DNA from: a virus
IMG/VR virus record: IMGVR_UViG_3300035698_022581
Span: 1-41,628 of that record
Reading direction: 5' to 3' (one strand)
Length of the DNA: 41,628 bases
The notes below the pieces were generated by a model. It did no database searches. It had not been told where the DNA came from and saw only the letters and a program-made list of their open reading frames with translations. The translations under genes were made by a program, and so were the position numbers. Below are positions 1-8,823 of this stretch, in pieces. Each line of letters starts with the position of its first letter. The first letter of the stretch is position 1.

Positions 1-716
1 CCAGTGGCAAAACTACCGTCAGATAAAGCAGTATTAAACTCTGCTATACTTCCACTTATTCCTACTATTGAAGTTTGGTCGCCAGTATTACTTCCAGAAG
101 TATTACCTATAATAGTTTTTTCAGCGTCAGTTACATAATTATCATCAGCTCCTAACGAAGGTGCTTTTCCATTTAATTGTGTTTGAATAGCAGAGGTCAA
201 TCCTTTAATATAGGATATTTCAGTTAAAGAAGGATAAGTAGCAACTGCCAGAGATTGAAGTTTTTTGTCTGCATCGGTAGCTGTTAATTCAGAAGCAGTT
301 AATCCAGACAAAGTTAAATCAGCAAATGTTGGACTATCAGCAATTTTAACCCCCTGATCAATATTATCCTCTAAAGCATTAATTGCAGTTTCATATTCTA
401 CTACTCCACCAACTGTTACCAAAAGACGAAAAGCAGAGCCTTGCGCATGCTCTACTCCTGTGGTACTTTCTTTCGCTCTAGTAATATTATATGTATCCCC
501 ACTAGCTAATTCAGCATCTACCATCTCCATATTAGAATCATCATTCGGATCTGAATAAGTAGTTGCATCCCAGATAGTAACTCTAAAGATTCCAGTTGCG
601 GGAAATTTAGTGTGCTCTCCTGTTAATATAGAAACTTGAGCACCATCACTTGCTAGAGGATTATCTGTTATAAGAGATTTTCCCCCTCTCTTTTTTTCTA
701 AAAATGTACTTGCCAT
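1..716 (-). CDS. tail-fibre-like protein, 3' part beyond window edge
   Basis: An open frame starts at ATG 716 and stays open for 238 codons to the window edge, so the gene is cut off at its C-terminus. I translated it by hand. It begins MASTFLEKKRGGKSLITDNP, continues with short beta-rich segments, and contains phrases common in phage fibre proteins: SPTFADLTLSGL, LNGKAPSLGADDNYVTDAEK and NTSGSNTGDQTSIVG. The SGxNTGDQ phrase is typical of tail-fibre shafts in many phages. It is the last gene visible in a run of fibre and structural genes, which supports a receptor-binding or fibre-shaft role at the distal tail. The upstream sequence is AT-rich and has no Shine-Dalgarno box. The tip domain that would decide receptor specificity is not in the window. 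Confidence 0.8.
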   Translation of the reverse strand, partial: MASTFLEKKRGGKSLITDNPLASDGAQVSILTGEHTKFPATGIFRVTIWDATTYSDPNDDSNMEMVDAELASGDTYNITRAKESTTGVEHAQGSAFRLLVTVGGVVEYETAINALEDNIDQGVKIADSPTFADLTLSGLTASELTATDADKKLQSLAVATYPSLTEISYIKGLTSAIQTQLNGKAPSLGADDNYVTDAEKTIIGNTSGSNTGDQTSIVGISGSIAEFNTALSDGSFAT

Positions 717-726
717 ACATAAAAAA

Positions 727-1158
727 TTAAGTTTTATTTAAAATCTTTTCCTCTATGGCTTCAATCTTGAGATTTAGTAACGTTGGTTCGCCAGAAGAAT
801 TTTCAATTGTTCCATCAGGATAGAAGTACAGAATGTGTTTAATGTTAACATCTCTTTGTCCTAGACGTTTTACTGTAGTCTGCCAACCTATCATATAAAC
901 ATGGAGTTTAAAAGCTGCTAATCCTTGGTGAACTATTGTTCTAGTAAACCATATTAGTCTAGCTTTGGGGGGAATTTCAATCAAAAGACTTGATAACTTT
1001 TCCCCCTCCAGAGGAATCAACTGAAAATATTTAACTTTGTAAAAATCTGGATTGGATGAATTAAATTTAAAACCTGTGTTCTCTCCTGGTTCTTTTTGTT
1101 CAATAACTTTAGAGGAATTTAATATTAATTTATATTTATAAAAATTTGTAAGTTTCAT
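727..1158 (-). CDS. hypothetical protein, probable tail-region structural protein
   Basis: 143 aa, not recognised. The sequence is mixed alpha/beta with several hydrophobic beta-like stretches (for example LIEIPPKARLIWFTRTIV and IKHILYFYPDGTIENSSGE) and has no signal peptide or membrane segment. It sits 10 bases upstream of the partial fibre gene and downstream of a 168-aa beta-rich virion-like protein, in one co-directional block. Position suggests a tail or fibre-attachment component, which is inference only. The start ATG is preceded by an AT-rich leader without a Shine-Dalgarno box, like its neighbours. Confidence 0.6.
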   Translation of the reverse strand: MKLTNFYKYKLILNSSKVIEQKEPGENTGFKFNSSNPDFYKVKYFQLIPLEGEKLSSLLIEIPPKARLIWFTRTIVHQGLAAFKLHVYMIGWQTTVKRLGQRDVNIKHILYFYPDGTIENSSGEPTLLNLKIEAIEEKILNKT

Positions 1159-1228
1159 ATAATTTTAACTTAGCACATTAAGTTATAGTAATCTAACTAT
1201 GTTTAGTTCCTGTTAATGGATGAGAATT

Positions 1229-1735
1229 TTAGTTTTCGTCATATGAATATGAATATTCCTGTTGAGAAATGTTTCCCTGACCAGCAGTTGATGTGACATC
1301 AAGTTGCATAACTAAATAATCAGTCTCATCATTCTCAAGAGTTAATGTTCCTGCAATAGCTAATTGATTATCAGTATCATAGTAATTAGTATCTTGCTGA
1401 GTAGCAGCAGCTGAAGAGTCTGTGACAACAGGAGTTACTCCAGTATCTGTAGTTCCAACATAAAGAATTAATCCAGTTCCCGGAACCGTATTAGGACCCC
1501 AGAATTGAAAGTTAGTACACTGAGTATCTGGAACAGCAGTACATTTCCATCTTAACCACTTCTCATAAGAGTAAGCAGTACCTGCAGCAGGAATAGTAAT
1601 TGGATAAGCGTCTCTGTTTCCAGAAGTGTTTAAAGCATTATCAGCAGTAATAAAATCAATACCAGTCCCTGTAATATCTGTTTCTACTCCAGCATCAGTA
1701 CTGTTACAAACCATAAGTTTTACCGTAGCGGCCAT
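1229..1735 (-). CDS. beta-rich phage virion protein
   Basis: 168 aa, acidic, rich in Thr, Asp, Gly and Ala, with few Lys or Arg, a composition typical of extracellular or virion-surface beta-sandwich proteins. The middle region (PITIPAAGTAYSYEKWLRW, then FQFWGPNTVPGTGLILYVG) resembles a small phage structural protein family that I remember only as conserved hypothetical. The C-terminus (DYLVMQLDVTSTAGQGNISQ) again looks like beta strands. It lies between the large fibre gene and the partial fibre gene. A decoration, baseplate or tail-surface role fits. No enzymatic motif is visible. Confidence 0.65.
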   Translation of the reverse strand: MAATVKLMVCNSTDAGVETDITGTGIDFITADNALNTSGNRDAYPITIPAAGTAYSYEKWLRWKCTAVPDTQCTNFQFWGPNTVPGTGLILYVGTTDTGVTPVVTDSSAAATQQDTNYYDTDNQLAIAGTLTLENDETDYLVMQLDVTSTAGQGNISQQEYSYSYDEN

Positions 1736-1802
1736 AGTAATTGTCGTTTATTTTTAAGATTATTTAGGGGGAAGAAGACCTTTAATTTTTTTCCCTCTCC
1801 CT

Positions 1803-2054
1803 TTATAATTGTCTGTAGATATTATTTTCCTTAAATTTAGCAGTTTTAAATACTTGACCTGGACCGATGTTTCTAAATAGGGGGAATTTTTTTGCCTCGC
1901 TCACGACCTTTTTAAAGAGTCTGGCATCACCCCAAGCTTGAATCTCCATCCAAATTTCATCGGACATAAAAACAGTATTACCATGGCTTGCATGGAAATC
2001 TTTTGTCCGATAAGACTTAGTATTTTTATCCCCTAAAAAAATTGCTTTAATCAT
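1803..2054 (-). CDS. small hypothetical protein
   Basis: 83 aa, not recognised. It is basic overall, starts MIKAIFLGDKNTKSYRTKDF and has no cysteine pairs, membrane segment or obvious catalytic motif. The short hydrophobic beginning followed by FHASHGNTVFMSDEIWMEI could be a small beta-barrel of the kind found in head-tail joining or tail proteins, but this is a guess. It stands between the 988-aa fibre gene (38-base gap) and the 168-aa protein (67-base gap) in the tail block. Confidence 0.5.
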   Translation of the reverse strand: MIKAIFLGDKNTKSYRTKDFHASHGNTVFMSDEIWMEIQAWGDARLFKKVVSEAKKFPLFRNIGPGQVFKTAKFKENNIYRQL

Positions 2055-2092
2055 ACTTACATATTAAATTACTTAAATGATTTTGTCAAGAG

Positions 2093-5059
2093 CTAGAAGT
2101 TTGCAATCGTAACTACAGTACCAGAAGAATTTTTTGCTTTGACATCACCATCAGCAGAATCATAATAAATATAAACTTCTCCAGCACTAGGGTTTCCTGG
2201 GGCAGCTCTTGATCGTAATCCCAATAAATATGATCTAAACCTACCATTAGCATCTTGAGCATCAATTGATCCCCCATGAACTTCAATTCCTTTTTGTAAA
2301 ACTAATCCAGCATCATAAGCATTATCTAAACTTAAATAATAATAGCTATTATCAGCACTATAAATTGGATCTGATAAGCTTATAGATTGAACATACAAAT
2401 ATCTCCATCTATCTGTTCCAGTAGATCCTAAATCATAACTAGATGAAATAGGATAAATATGACCAGCAGTAATATCGCCAGAATTAATATCACCAACAAT
2501 TAGAGAACCATTAATCTTATTTCCCGCATAAGAACAATTAATATTCAGAGTTCCGCCTTGAAGTAATCCACTAGCAACAACTGAACTGGGTGTAATAGCT
2601 AGTCCATTTGAGGTTGAACTATGATGGGCTGAAGCAGTAGCAGCATGAGTTGAAATATTCACGCCATCAACAGTCCCACTAACTATAATATCGGCAATAT
2701 AAAGATCTGACCATGGATGAGCTGCACTCCCAATACAATTATAGCCTAATCCACTTCCAGTATCATAAGGAAGAATAGCATCATTCTGACCAATTGGTCG
2801 AATTCCTCCCGTTGTACTTTCCCACAGAGATGATCCACTATTATCATCTACATACTTTTTAGTAGCAGCATGTCCGTCAGCTGTTGGGGTAGCACAACTA
2901 ACAACATTTGAAAATATTCCATATTCCGCATAGACAATACTCCACTCATGAGCCGCACTTCCTATACAATTATAACCTGCTCCAGAACCAGTATCATGTG
3001 GAAGAATAGCGTCATTTTCATATAGGGGTCGAATATTTCCCGATGTAACTTCCCATAAAGAAATATCAATATTATCATCTACATATTTTTTAGTAGATGC
3101 ATCTGTATCAGCTATTGGAGCACCTAATCCTGTAATCTTAGAAGTTCCCATAGCTATTGCGCCACTCATAGTTCCTCCAGCTAAAGGAAGATAAACTCCT
3201 GAAGATGCATCATCTATATTAATCCAACTTGATCCATTATATGCTTTAAAATGTGAATCATCTGAGTCGAAGAAAATCGTTCCTTGTGTATCAGAAACTG
3301 ATACTTGGCCTTTTAGTATTAAACACTGAACGTCAAAAATAGAACGATCATTCATATCTAAACTAAAATCAGATCGAATACTTCCTGGAGCTCCACCTGC
3401 AGAAGTAAGATTAACATAACTATAACCATACTCATCATTATCTAAAGTAATTTGAAATTCACTACCGTGAACAGAATCAACAAATTGTAACATAGGTTCA
3501 GTTCCTAGAATACTTACTAGACCATAATAGATTCCTAACCCAAATAGACTATTACCATAAATAGAGCCTTTTAAACTTCCAGCTTCATCCCAAAAGGTTA
3601 GGCCTTGTTCTCTAAAACTAGCACGTAAAACAGCAGCCTCAGATTCATTTCTATAAAGATCTACTCGAGGAACATCCCCAGCAGCAGTCATCTGTACATA
3701 AGTATATGCAGAATCAAAAGAAAAGTTTTTAATATGGGGAGTATAAATTATATTGTAACTTTCTCCTGATACAAAAATATCATCAGCTATATCTAATTCC
3801 CCAGAATCTACAAATGCAGTTACCGTAGAATAAGTATCATCAGTGGAATTATGAACTGTTGCTCCAACCATATCAGTTGTGAAACTTCCATCAGCATCAT
3901 GAAGCTTACTTGCTTCAGTTGCATCTGCTGTTCCAGAACAAGCTAGGCCTCCAGAATTCAGTTCAATTATTTCATTATAACTTTTTAAAGCTGAACTTCC
4001 TAAAGTCCACCCACCAATATAACCTGTAGTTGCTGCTAGTTCTCCAGCAAAATAAGCAGTACCATCAATACCAATTGTAAGAGTATTGTTTCCAGCCTTT
4101 TTTCCTAGAAGTCCAGTAGGAGAAATCCATAAACCATTATCATCATCTGTTATCATTTTAATCGCGCCAGAGACTCCAAATGTAAAATCCCCTAAAATTG
4201 TTTTAGCAGAAGTATCTAGCTTAGAATTTATAACATCTGTAATTAAATTACTAGAACTATTTATAGCTGCAGCTAAAGCAGAAGCATTACGTCCAGCTAT
4301 AGTTACATCAGGACCTAATCCAAATGTACCAGCAACAGGATCCCACTGTATCCATTTATCAGTAGTTAAATCTCCTAAGCTAACAAGTCCTTCAGCAAGT
4401 ATTGATCCATCTACAGTTATACGAAGGGGAGCATCTGCCCAAGTTTCATTACCCATTTGCAAACCATTAGCTGGAATTAAAGCAATATAATCAGTTCCAG
4501 TGCCATTAGATAATCTATCTGGCTCAATTGCCCAGCCACCAATCTCTCCTACATCTGCATAAAGAGTTCCCTTAACTACAAACTGAGCATTAGCTTGATC
4601 CCACATAGCATATTGATCATTCTCAAAATCTCCAATAATACATGTACCAGGCTCTATAGTACCAGTTTGAGAAAGATATAATCTGAAACGTAAAGATGAA
4701 TCTGTATAACCAAAGAGTCCTATCCGCCCCATAGCCCATCCACCTCCAGTCTTTCCTACATCAGGACCAATTAAAATTCCCTCGTTACTAAGTTTAACGA
4801 GAGAATCATGTCCTAGATCTAAAACATTTTCAAAGATTCCAGAAGAAATATCTTCAGGACGTGTCTGTCCTTCATCCATTCCTCTAGCACCCATCCTTAC
4901 TTTAGTAGATCCGGGCATTGTAGCTAGGCGAATTACAGACTTTCTACCCATAGGTATCACAGCACTATGCTGAGAGTCTCTTTTTATTTCAGCTTTTTGA
5001 GTATCATAAGGTTCTAGAGACTGATCTAGGGTGTAACTTTTTGGATATTTTGTTGACAT
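2093..5059 (-). CDS. large tail fibre / receptor-binding protein
   Basis: 988 aa. It is low in Lys and rich in Gly, Ser, Thr, Ala and Asp with repeated beta motifs, as in elongated trimeric fibres. Glycine-tryptophan repeats recur (GKTGGGWAMGRIG near residue 104, VGEIGGWAIEPDR near 170, TGYIGGWTLGSSA near 344), a pattern seen in phage fibre and tail-tip proteins. The C-terminal third holds ASTKKYVDD fibre-shaft motifs, and a 77-residue unit containing GYNCIGSAAH is present twice. No intramolecular chaperone is recognised at the C-terminus, which ends GDVKAKNSSGTVVTIANF. The start overlaps the end of the Vsr-like nuclease gene by 56 bases. The probable job is host recognition. Confidence 0.85.
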   Translation of the reverse strand: MSTKYPKSYTLDQSLEPYDTQKAEIKRDSQHSAVIPMGRKSVIRLATMPGSTKVRMGARGMDEGQTRPEDISSGIFENVLDLGHDSLVKLSNEGILIGPDVGKTGGGWAMGRIGLFGYTDSSLRFRLYLSQTGTIEPGTCIIGDFENDQYAMWDQANAQFVVKGTLYADVGEIGGWAIEPDRLSNGTGTDYIALIPANGLQMGNETWADAPLRITVDGSILAEGLVSLGDLTTDKWIQWDPVAGTFGLGPDVTIAGRNASALAAAINSSSNLITDVINSKLDTSAKTILGDFTFGVSGAIKMITDDDNGLWISPTGLLGKKAGNNTLTIGIDGTAYFAGELAATTGYIGGWTLGSSALKSYNEIIELNSGGLACSGTADATEASKLHDADGSFTTDMVGATVHNSTDDTYSTVTAFVDSGELDIADDIFVSGESYNIIYTPHIKNFSFDSAYTYVQMTAAGDVPRVDLYRNESEAAVLRASFREQGLTFWDEAGSLKGSIYGNSLFGLGIYYGLVSILGTEPMLQFVDSVHGSEFQITLDNDEYGYSYVNLTSAGGAPGSIRSDFSLDMNDRSIFDVQCLILKGQVSVSDTQGTIFFDSDDSHFKAYNGSSWINIDDASSGVYLPLAGGTMSGAIAMGTSKITGLGAPIADTDASTKKYVDDNIDISLWEVTSGNIRPLYENDAILPHDTGSGAGYNCIGSAAHEWSIVYAEYGIFSNVVSCATPTADGHAATKKYVDDNSGSSLWESTTGGIRPIGQNDAILPYDTGSGLGYNCIGSAAHPWSDLYIADIIVSGTVDGVNISTHAATASAHHSSTSNGLAITPSSVVASGLLQGGTLNINCSYAGNKINGSLIVGDINSGDITAGHIYPISSSYDLGSTGTDRWRYLYVQSISLSDPIYSADNSYYYLSLDNAYDAGLVLQKGIEVHGGSIDAQDANGRFRSYLLGLRSRAAPGNPSAGEVYIYYDSADGDVKAKNSSGTVVTIANF
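2680..3102 (-). repeat. tandem duplication inside the tail fibre gene (unit 231 bp)
   Basis: Two neighbouring segments of the fibre gene, about 2680-2871 and 2911-3102, match at an offset of 231 bases, which is 77 codons. Both encode a [S/A]TKKYVDDN motif, then SLWE, IRP, NDAILP, DTGSG, GYNCIGSAAH and a W-S strand. Most mismatches are conservative (for example YDTGSGLGYNC against HDTGSGAGYNC). A third, weaker copy with LGSTGTDRWRYLYV follows downstream. Unit duplication is a common way for fibre shafts to lengthen. Confidence 0.8.
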
Positions 5060-5717
5060 ATTTTTTATGTTTTAAATATGCAGTATGTTTATAAGGAGAA
5101 TTTTTAGGAAGAATTCTTCGTGCAGCCTGAGCACTCTTCTGTCTTTCTATTCTTAACAGCTCAGCTTTTTTATTTTCCAAATACTGATCTGGCATTCCTC
5201 TCCTTATTGGACTGAAAATTATATCTGGTAAATCCCTAGCAAATAACTCAGCAACGCCAGTATAAATCTCTATGTCTGTCCAAACAATTAATCTTTTCCC
5301 CTGATAACCACCTGAAGGATAAATTGGGATTCCATTCATATATCTAGTATAACCTTTATTAAGCATATATAGAGCTTTTAATTGATCCTTATCTTCAGTC
5401 TCTGGCATTGAATGCCAGTATACTCCGAAGACTTCAATTACAACATCGTAGTCAGGTAGAATAAAATCTGGTATCCATCTGTTCTCCGCAGTATAAGTAT
5501 CAGGTGCATCTTGCAAATGATATTGAAATTGGAATCGCAATCCTAATCTAACTAGATAATCATAAATCATTTTCTCTGGAATGCTTCCAGGAATATTAGG
5601 TGTAATGCTAGACCACGCAAACTCTTTACTTTTAACCTGTGTATTAATATAATCAAAATTATCATAGCGTCTTTCTTCTAGAGCATGTAGCCTTCTGTAC
5701 TTTAAAGATTTCCCCAT
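5004..5717 (-). CDS. Vsr-like / PD-(D/E)XK-fold nuclease
   Basis: 237 aa. Residues about 45-150 look like a very-short-patch-repair-type endonuclease fold: GSIPEKMIYDYLVRLGLRF (helix with an acidic residue), then WIPDFILPDYDVVIEVFGVY (the D...E strand pair with the following aromatic YWH), then a late strand KRLIVWTDIEIY. In Vsr-like and related PD-(D/E)XK nucleases these residues bind the metal. The C-terminal 70 residues are strongly basic and probably contact DNA. Nothing suggests a partner methylase, so a mismatch-repair role is unlikely. Vsr-like proteins in phage genomes often behave as free-standing homing-type nucleases, and the position between structural genes next to an HNH gene fits that. 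The gene ends inside the fibre gene. Confidence 0.65.
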   Translation of the reverse strand: MGKSLKYRRLHALEERRYDNFDYINTQVKSKEFAWSSITPNIPGSIPEKMIYDYLVRLGLRFQFQYHLQDAPDTYTAENRWIPDFILPDYDVVIEVFGVYWHSMPETEDKDQLKALYMLNKGYTRYMNGIPIYPSGGYQGKRLIVWTDIEIYTGVAELFARDLPDIIFSPIRRGMPDQYLENKKAELLRIERQKSAQAARRILPKNSPYKHTAYLKHKKYVNKISKKLHPRSVSRTL

Positions 5718-5720
5718 TTG

Positions 5721-5885
5721 TTATTTTTTAGGAAGCATCTTGGCCATGCCAGTTCCACAAACTTTACATTTTCCCTTAAGGAAAATCATAGTTCTTCCCT
5801 TTGATTTTTTGACTAACTTTTTAGCATTAATCATAGGTTGGATCTTTTTACATCGCACACAGAATGCCTTTATTATTGTTGCCAT
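5721..5885 (-). CDS. DUF5679-like mini zinc ribbon, 54 aa
   Basis: A short gene found by hand: ATG at 5885, stop TAA at 5721-5723, 54 codons. The protein begins MATIIKAFCVRCKK and carries a second pair in GKCKVCGTGMAKM, giving a CxxC...CxxC zinc ribbon, and ends KMLPKK. Small proteins of the form 'xCVKCK...CPVCGTKM' are widespread in phage and archaeal genomes under the name DUF5679, and this one fits in length and spacing. The function is unknown, with nucleic-acid or protein binding being the usual guess. It starts 38 bases before the end of the upstream HNH gene and stops 4 bases before the Vsr-like gene begins. Normal codon use and the four cysteines argue that it is real. Confidence 0.75.
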   Translation of the reverse strand: MATIIKAFCVRCKKIQPMINAKKLVKKSKGRTMIFLKGKCKVCGTGMAKMLPKK

Positions 5886-6246
5886 AAATTTTAGTTTTAT
5901 TTAAATTATATTTTCTGAAACCTTTTTTTATATCATATTTCATGTGACAAGAACGACATAAAGAAATATAGTCTTCCTTTTTCCTTCTATATTTATGATC
6001 TTTATTTGCCCATTCCAAATTTTTAGTTGAACCACAAAATATACAAATTATTAGCTTTCCTTTATTTCTACGGATCCAAGCATGAACTCCAGCATAACTA
6101 ACTTTATCACCTTTCCAATTAGAATTCTTCTTGCCTATTTTAGAAATCCCCATCAGTAATTTTGTTGCTTTACTTCTCTTAATTCCTTTCAATAATTTTC
6201 CATAAGTATTTCCTTTTTTAAAATAGCCTTTATGTTTTTTAATCAT
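5848..6246 (-). CDS. HNH endonuclease, free-standing homing type
   Basis: 132 aa. The N-terminal 50 residues are Lys- and Gly-rich with NUMOD-like stretches (KGNTYGKLLKG, ISKIGKKNSNWKGD). The NSNWKG phrase is typical of phage HNH homing nucleases. Residues about 65-105 carry the zinc and catalytic core: CIFCGSTKNLEWANKDHKYRR and then LCRSCH, with both CxxC pairs intact and a Asn/His cluster. Such genes cut alleles that lack them and spread into phage genomes. It is inserted between the propeller-like tail protein and the small zinc-ribbon gene, and its last 38 bases overlap the latter. All key cysteines are present, so it may be active. Confidence 0.85.
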   Translation of the reverse strand: MIKKHKGYFKKGNTYGKLLKGIKRSKATKLLMGISKIGKKNSNWKGDKVSYAGVHAWIRRNKGKLIICIFCGSTKNLEWANKDHKYRRKKEDYISLCRSCHMKYDIKKGFRKYNLNKTKIYGNNNKGILCAM

Positions 6247-6262
6247 AAAATTAGTTAGTTAA

Positions 6263-8821
6263 TTATACTTCTCTCAATGAAAGATTAATCCGAGTGCTGC
6301 CACTGCCAGTAGGATCAGTTATAGTTTCAATAGGAGTTCCAGACGTAATTAAAACTTCATGAATAGATGTTCCTGACTTACAAGTATATCCCCCTTGAAT
6401 TGAAACTGAAGATATAGGCATTAGAGTAGTTCCAGAATCAGTTCCAGTTGCATCAGGAGAAAGCTCAGCTGAATATCCAGACAAAGCATCAATAGCAACT
6501 TGAAGAGCAGTTAGAGTTTGAGAAGAGGAAATTGAATGTTGTAAAACTCCAACGTCATTATAGAACTTAATCAAGTGATCTACTTGGTCAATAGTTACTG
6601 TATAAGCAGAAGCATGAGTAAACTTAATTGCCTCAGCTTCTACATTATCTTGTCCAACAAAATTAAATATCTCCTTCTTAGATTTAGTTTCCCATATATG
6701 ATCTAAAATCTCTCTACGAGTATAGAGGAAATCTGATCCATCTTTTGCTGACATTGAATCCTCAGCAACTATTGTAAAACTAAATGTTTTTTTAGCATCA
6801 GTTTCTTCACGTGGTCTTTCTAAAAAGAACTTCCATGTAAGATCAGTAACTACTGGAGTTGAAGTTCCAGTTTTAGTTAACTTAATTTGAAGAGTCATTC
6901 TATTTCCAGATGTCCCATTTAATAACTCTTTATCAACTTGGAAAGAAGATGCTGTTAAAGTATTATCCTCATAAGCTCCAATGCTATCATTATCTAAAGC
7001 ATAAGCAATTGATATTTTAGAGTTAGCAGGAGATTCAGAAAGAATAACAGATATATTTTTATAAAGTTTTTGAAGCTTAATTAAATTTTCATCTATTTTA
7101 GAAGTAGTAAGATAACCAGTAGTTTGATAGACTCCATTTACTAAGTCTAAAACATCTGTAGTTTCATCAGCATAATGAATATAAATCTTTTTAACAGTTG
7201 CTGTTCCAAATGAAGAAAGATGAGAAGGTTCTTTTGATAACTTTTTCACCATAGTAAAATGTGTAGGGTTAGCAAAGTAACGTTGATTAGAACGTGCTAA
7301 ATACCACTCATCACTTGAATTCTTAACTAGGGCGAAAATATCTTGACCAAGACTTTCTATTCCAGCACAAGATCTAAAGGGAAAAGCATTTGATTGAGAA
7401 TCTATATTCGTAACGAATGAAGACTTACCATCAGTATAGAAAATTCCCTCATTCTCTATTGAGAATAAACCGAAATAATCATACTTAGCAAACCCACTAA
7501 AGTTATTAGTTGAAACTTGTCCACTAAAATCTCTTATAGCATAACCAGATGAACCAGCACTTAACATCCATAAACCTTTAGAAGTTCCTAACAAAAATCC
7601 CCTAGGAATAGTTAAAGCATTAACAGGAATTCCTTCGCCTGTGGGTAAGGCCCATAAAGGATCTGGCGGTTCTGGTATCCAGACTATTCCATCTTCTGAT
7701 TGTCTAATACCATCATTAAAATATCCATAGATAATCTGACTCTCAACAGATACAAAATATAAATTATCTGGACCAATCTCTAACCATGCATCTACTTCAG
7801 CTTCTTGATTCCATATCTCATAAATGAAAGCATCATCTTGAGTTGCAGTCCAATCAGTTCCATCATAAGAAATTGCATAACCTGGATCAGTAGGGTTTAA
7901 AGTATCCTTAGCAAAAATAACTGACTGATCTGCTCCTCCTATTACGCTAATTACAAAAGCATATTCGTTTTCTTTCTTTAAAGTAATATCTTCAGAGAAA
8001 CGAAATGTAACCCATCTATAATTATTGTCTTCAGAACCAGCATTATCATCTCCATAATTACAAAGAGGTCCATGTTCAGCTGTAGCAATTGCATCTCCAG
8101 TTGGTTTATGATTTACATCAGTATCAAAAATAGCACATTCTACATTTCCTGTTAAGACTCCAGCTAAAGCTCTCATCATTGCTTTGATCATTCTTATTTT
8201 ATAGACAGTTGCAGTAGTCGTAAATGTCTGACCATATTTATATTTGTTTCCAGGCATACTACAGCCACTCCAATTAGTATAAGGATATTCAAATATCTTA
8301 GACCAGGTAGAATAAACCCACGTTGTATTTGCTCCTTTAGTAGCAAACAAGAAACCATCAACCTCAAAGAAGTTATATATCTGTCCCGTACCAGTAGCTT
8401 TATCTAAAGCCCAAGTTTCTCCATCAGTTGTTTTCAGTATATTCCCATCCTCAGTCCCAACATAAAGTGCTGAGGAAGCTCTATAATGAGCAGTAACTGC
8501 TCCCTGAGAGACCGGGAACTTAATAGTTGTTATAGTTGCTAAGTCTCTCTCTAATTTAATCTCTCCAGGCGTTGTTATATCAATTCCTGTAGCAAAATAA
8601 TAACGAGAAGGATCAACTAAAAAATCCTGTCCTATTCCTTTTGAGAAATCAGTAAGAGCTCCTATCTGCCATAAGTCCATACTAGAATACTCAGGCCTTC
8701 CCTGTGAGAAACGAGTTCCAAACAGTGTAGCAGGAGTAATCCTAAAAGAACCTGGCTCAATTATGTAGCCGTAGTAATTTAACTCTACGTCATACTTTTG
8801 ATCTATATTAATATTTTCCAT
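6263..8821 (-). CDS. large tail protein with propeller-like and anchor-like domains
   Basis: 852 aa. Residues about 90-175 and 365-520 contain repeats resembling beta-propeller blades (SALYVGTEDGNILKTTDGETW is a BNR/photosystem-like turn, and LYFVSVESQIIYGYFNDG is similar). Residues about 185-345 resemble a beta-sandwich often seen in secreted and phage proteins: YGQTFTTTATVYKIRMI, ECAIFDTDVNHKPTGDAIAT, LKKENEYAFVISV and GYAISYDGTDWT. The C-terminal quarter is another beta-rich module. The combination suits a tail hub, stopper or receptor-facing protein. It lies 2 bases from the connector-like gene, so it is probably assembled just beyond the head-tail joint. Confidence 0.7.
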   Translation of the reverse strand: MENINIDQKYDVELNYYGYIIEPGSFRITPATLFGTRFSQGRPEYSSMDLWQIGALTDFSKGIGQDFLVDPSRYYFATGIDITTPGEIKLERDLATITTIKFPVSQGAVTAHYRASSALYVGTEDGNILKTTDGETWALDKATGTGQIYNFFEVDGFLFATKGANTTWVYSTWSKIFEYPYTNWSGCSMPGNKYKYGQTFTTTATVYKIRMIKAMMRALAGVLTGNVECAIFDTDVNHKPTGDAIATAEHGPLCNYGDDNAGSEDNNYRWVTFRFSEDITLKKENEYAFVISVIGGADQSVIFAKDTLNPTDPGYAISYDGTDWTATQDDAFIYEIWNQEAEVDAWLEIGPDNLYFVSVESQIIYGYFNDGIRQSEDGIVWIPEPPDPLWALPTGEGIPVNALTIPRGFLLGTSKGLWMLSAGSSGYAIRDFSGQVSTNNFSGFAKYDYFGLFSIENEGIFYTDGKSSFVTNIDSQSNAFPFRSCAGIESLGQDIFALVKNSSDEWYLARSNQRYFANPTHFTMVKKLSKEPSHLSSFGTATVKKIYIHYADETTDVLDLVNGVYQTTGYLTTSKIDENLIKLQKLYKNISVILSESPANSKISIAYALDNDSIGAYEDNTLTASSFQVDKELLNGTSGNRMTLQIKLTKTGTSTPVVTDLTWKFFLERPREETDAKKTFSFTIVAEDSMSAKDGSDFLYTRREILDHIWETKSKKEIFNFVGQDNVEAEAIKFTHASAYTVTIDQVDHLIKFYNDVGVLQHSISSSQTLTALQVAIDALSGYSAELSPDATGTDSGTTLMPISSVSIQGGYTCKSGTSIHEVLITSGTPIETITDPTGSGSTRINLSLREV

Positions 8822-8823
8822 AA

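Noticed and set aside
1736-1802. Possible terminator between the 168-aa and 83-aa genes
   Set aside because: The G/A-rich and C/T-rich stretches pair only with mismatches, and no T-run follows in the right place.
4086-4490. Plus-strand open frame of 134 codons
   Set aside because: It lies wholly inside the 988-aa fibre gene, shows no motif, and mirrors Ser/Pro/Ile-rich antisense composition. No other plus-strand gene is supported anywhere in the window.
5004-5717. Vsr-like protein as a true very-short-patch repair enzyme
   Set aside because: No DNA methylase or mismatch-repair partner is nearby, and the context is a nuclease insertion cluster.
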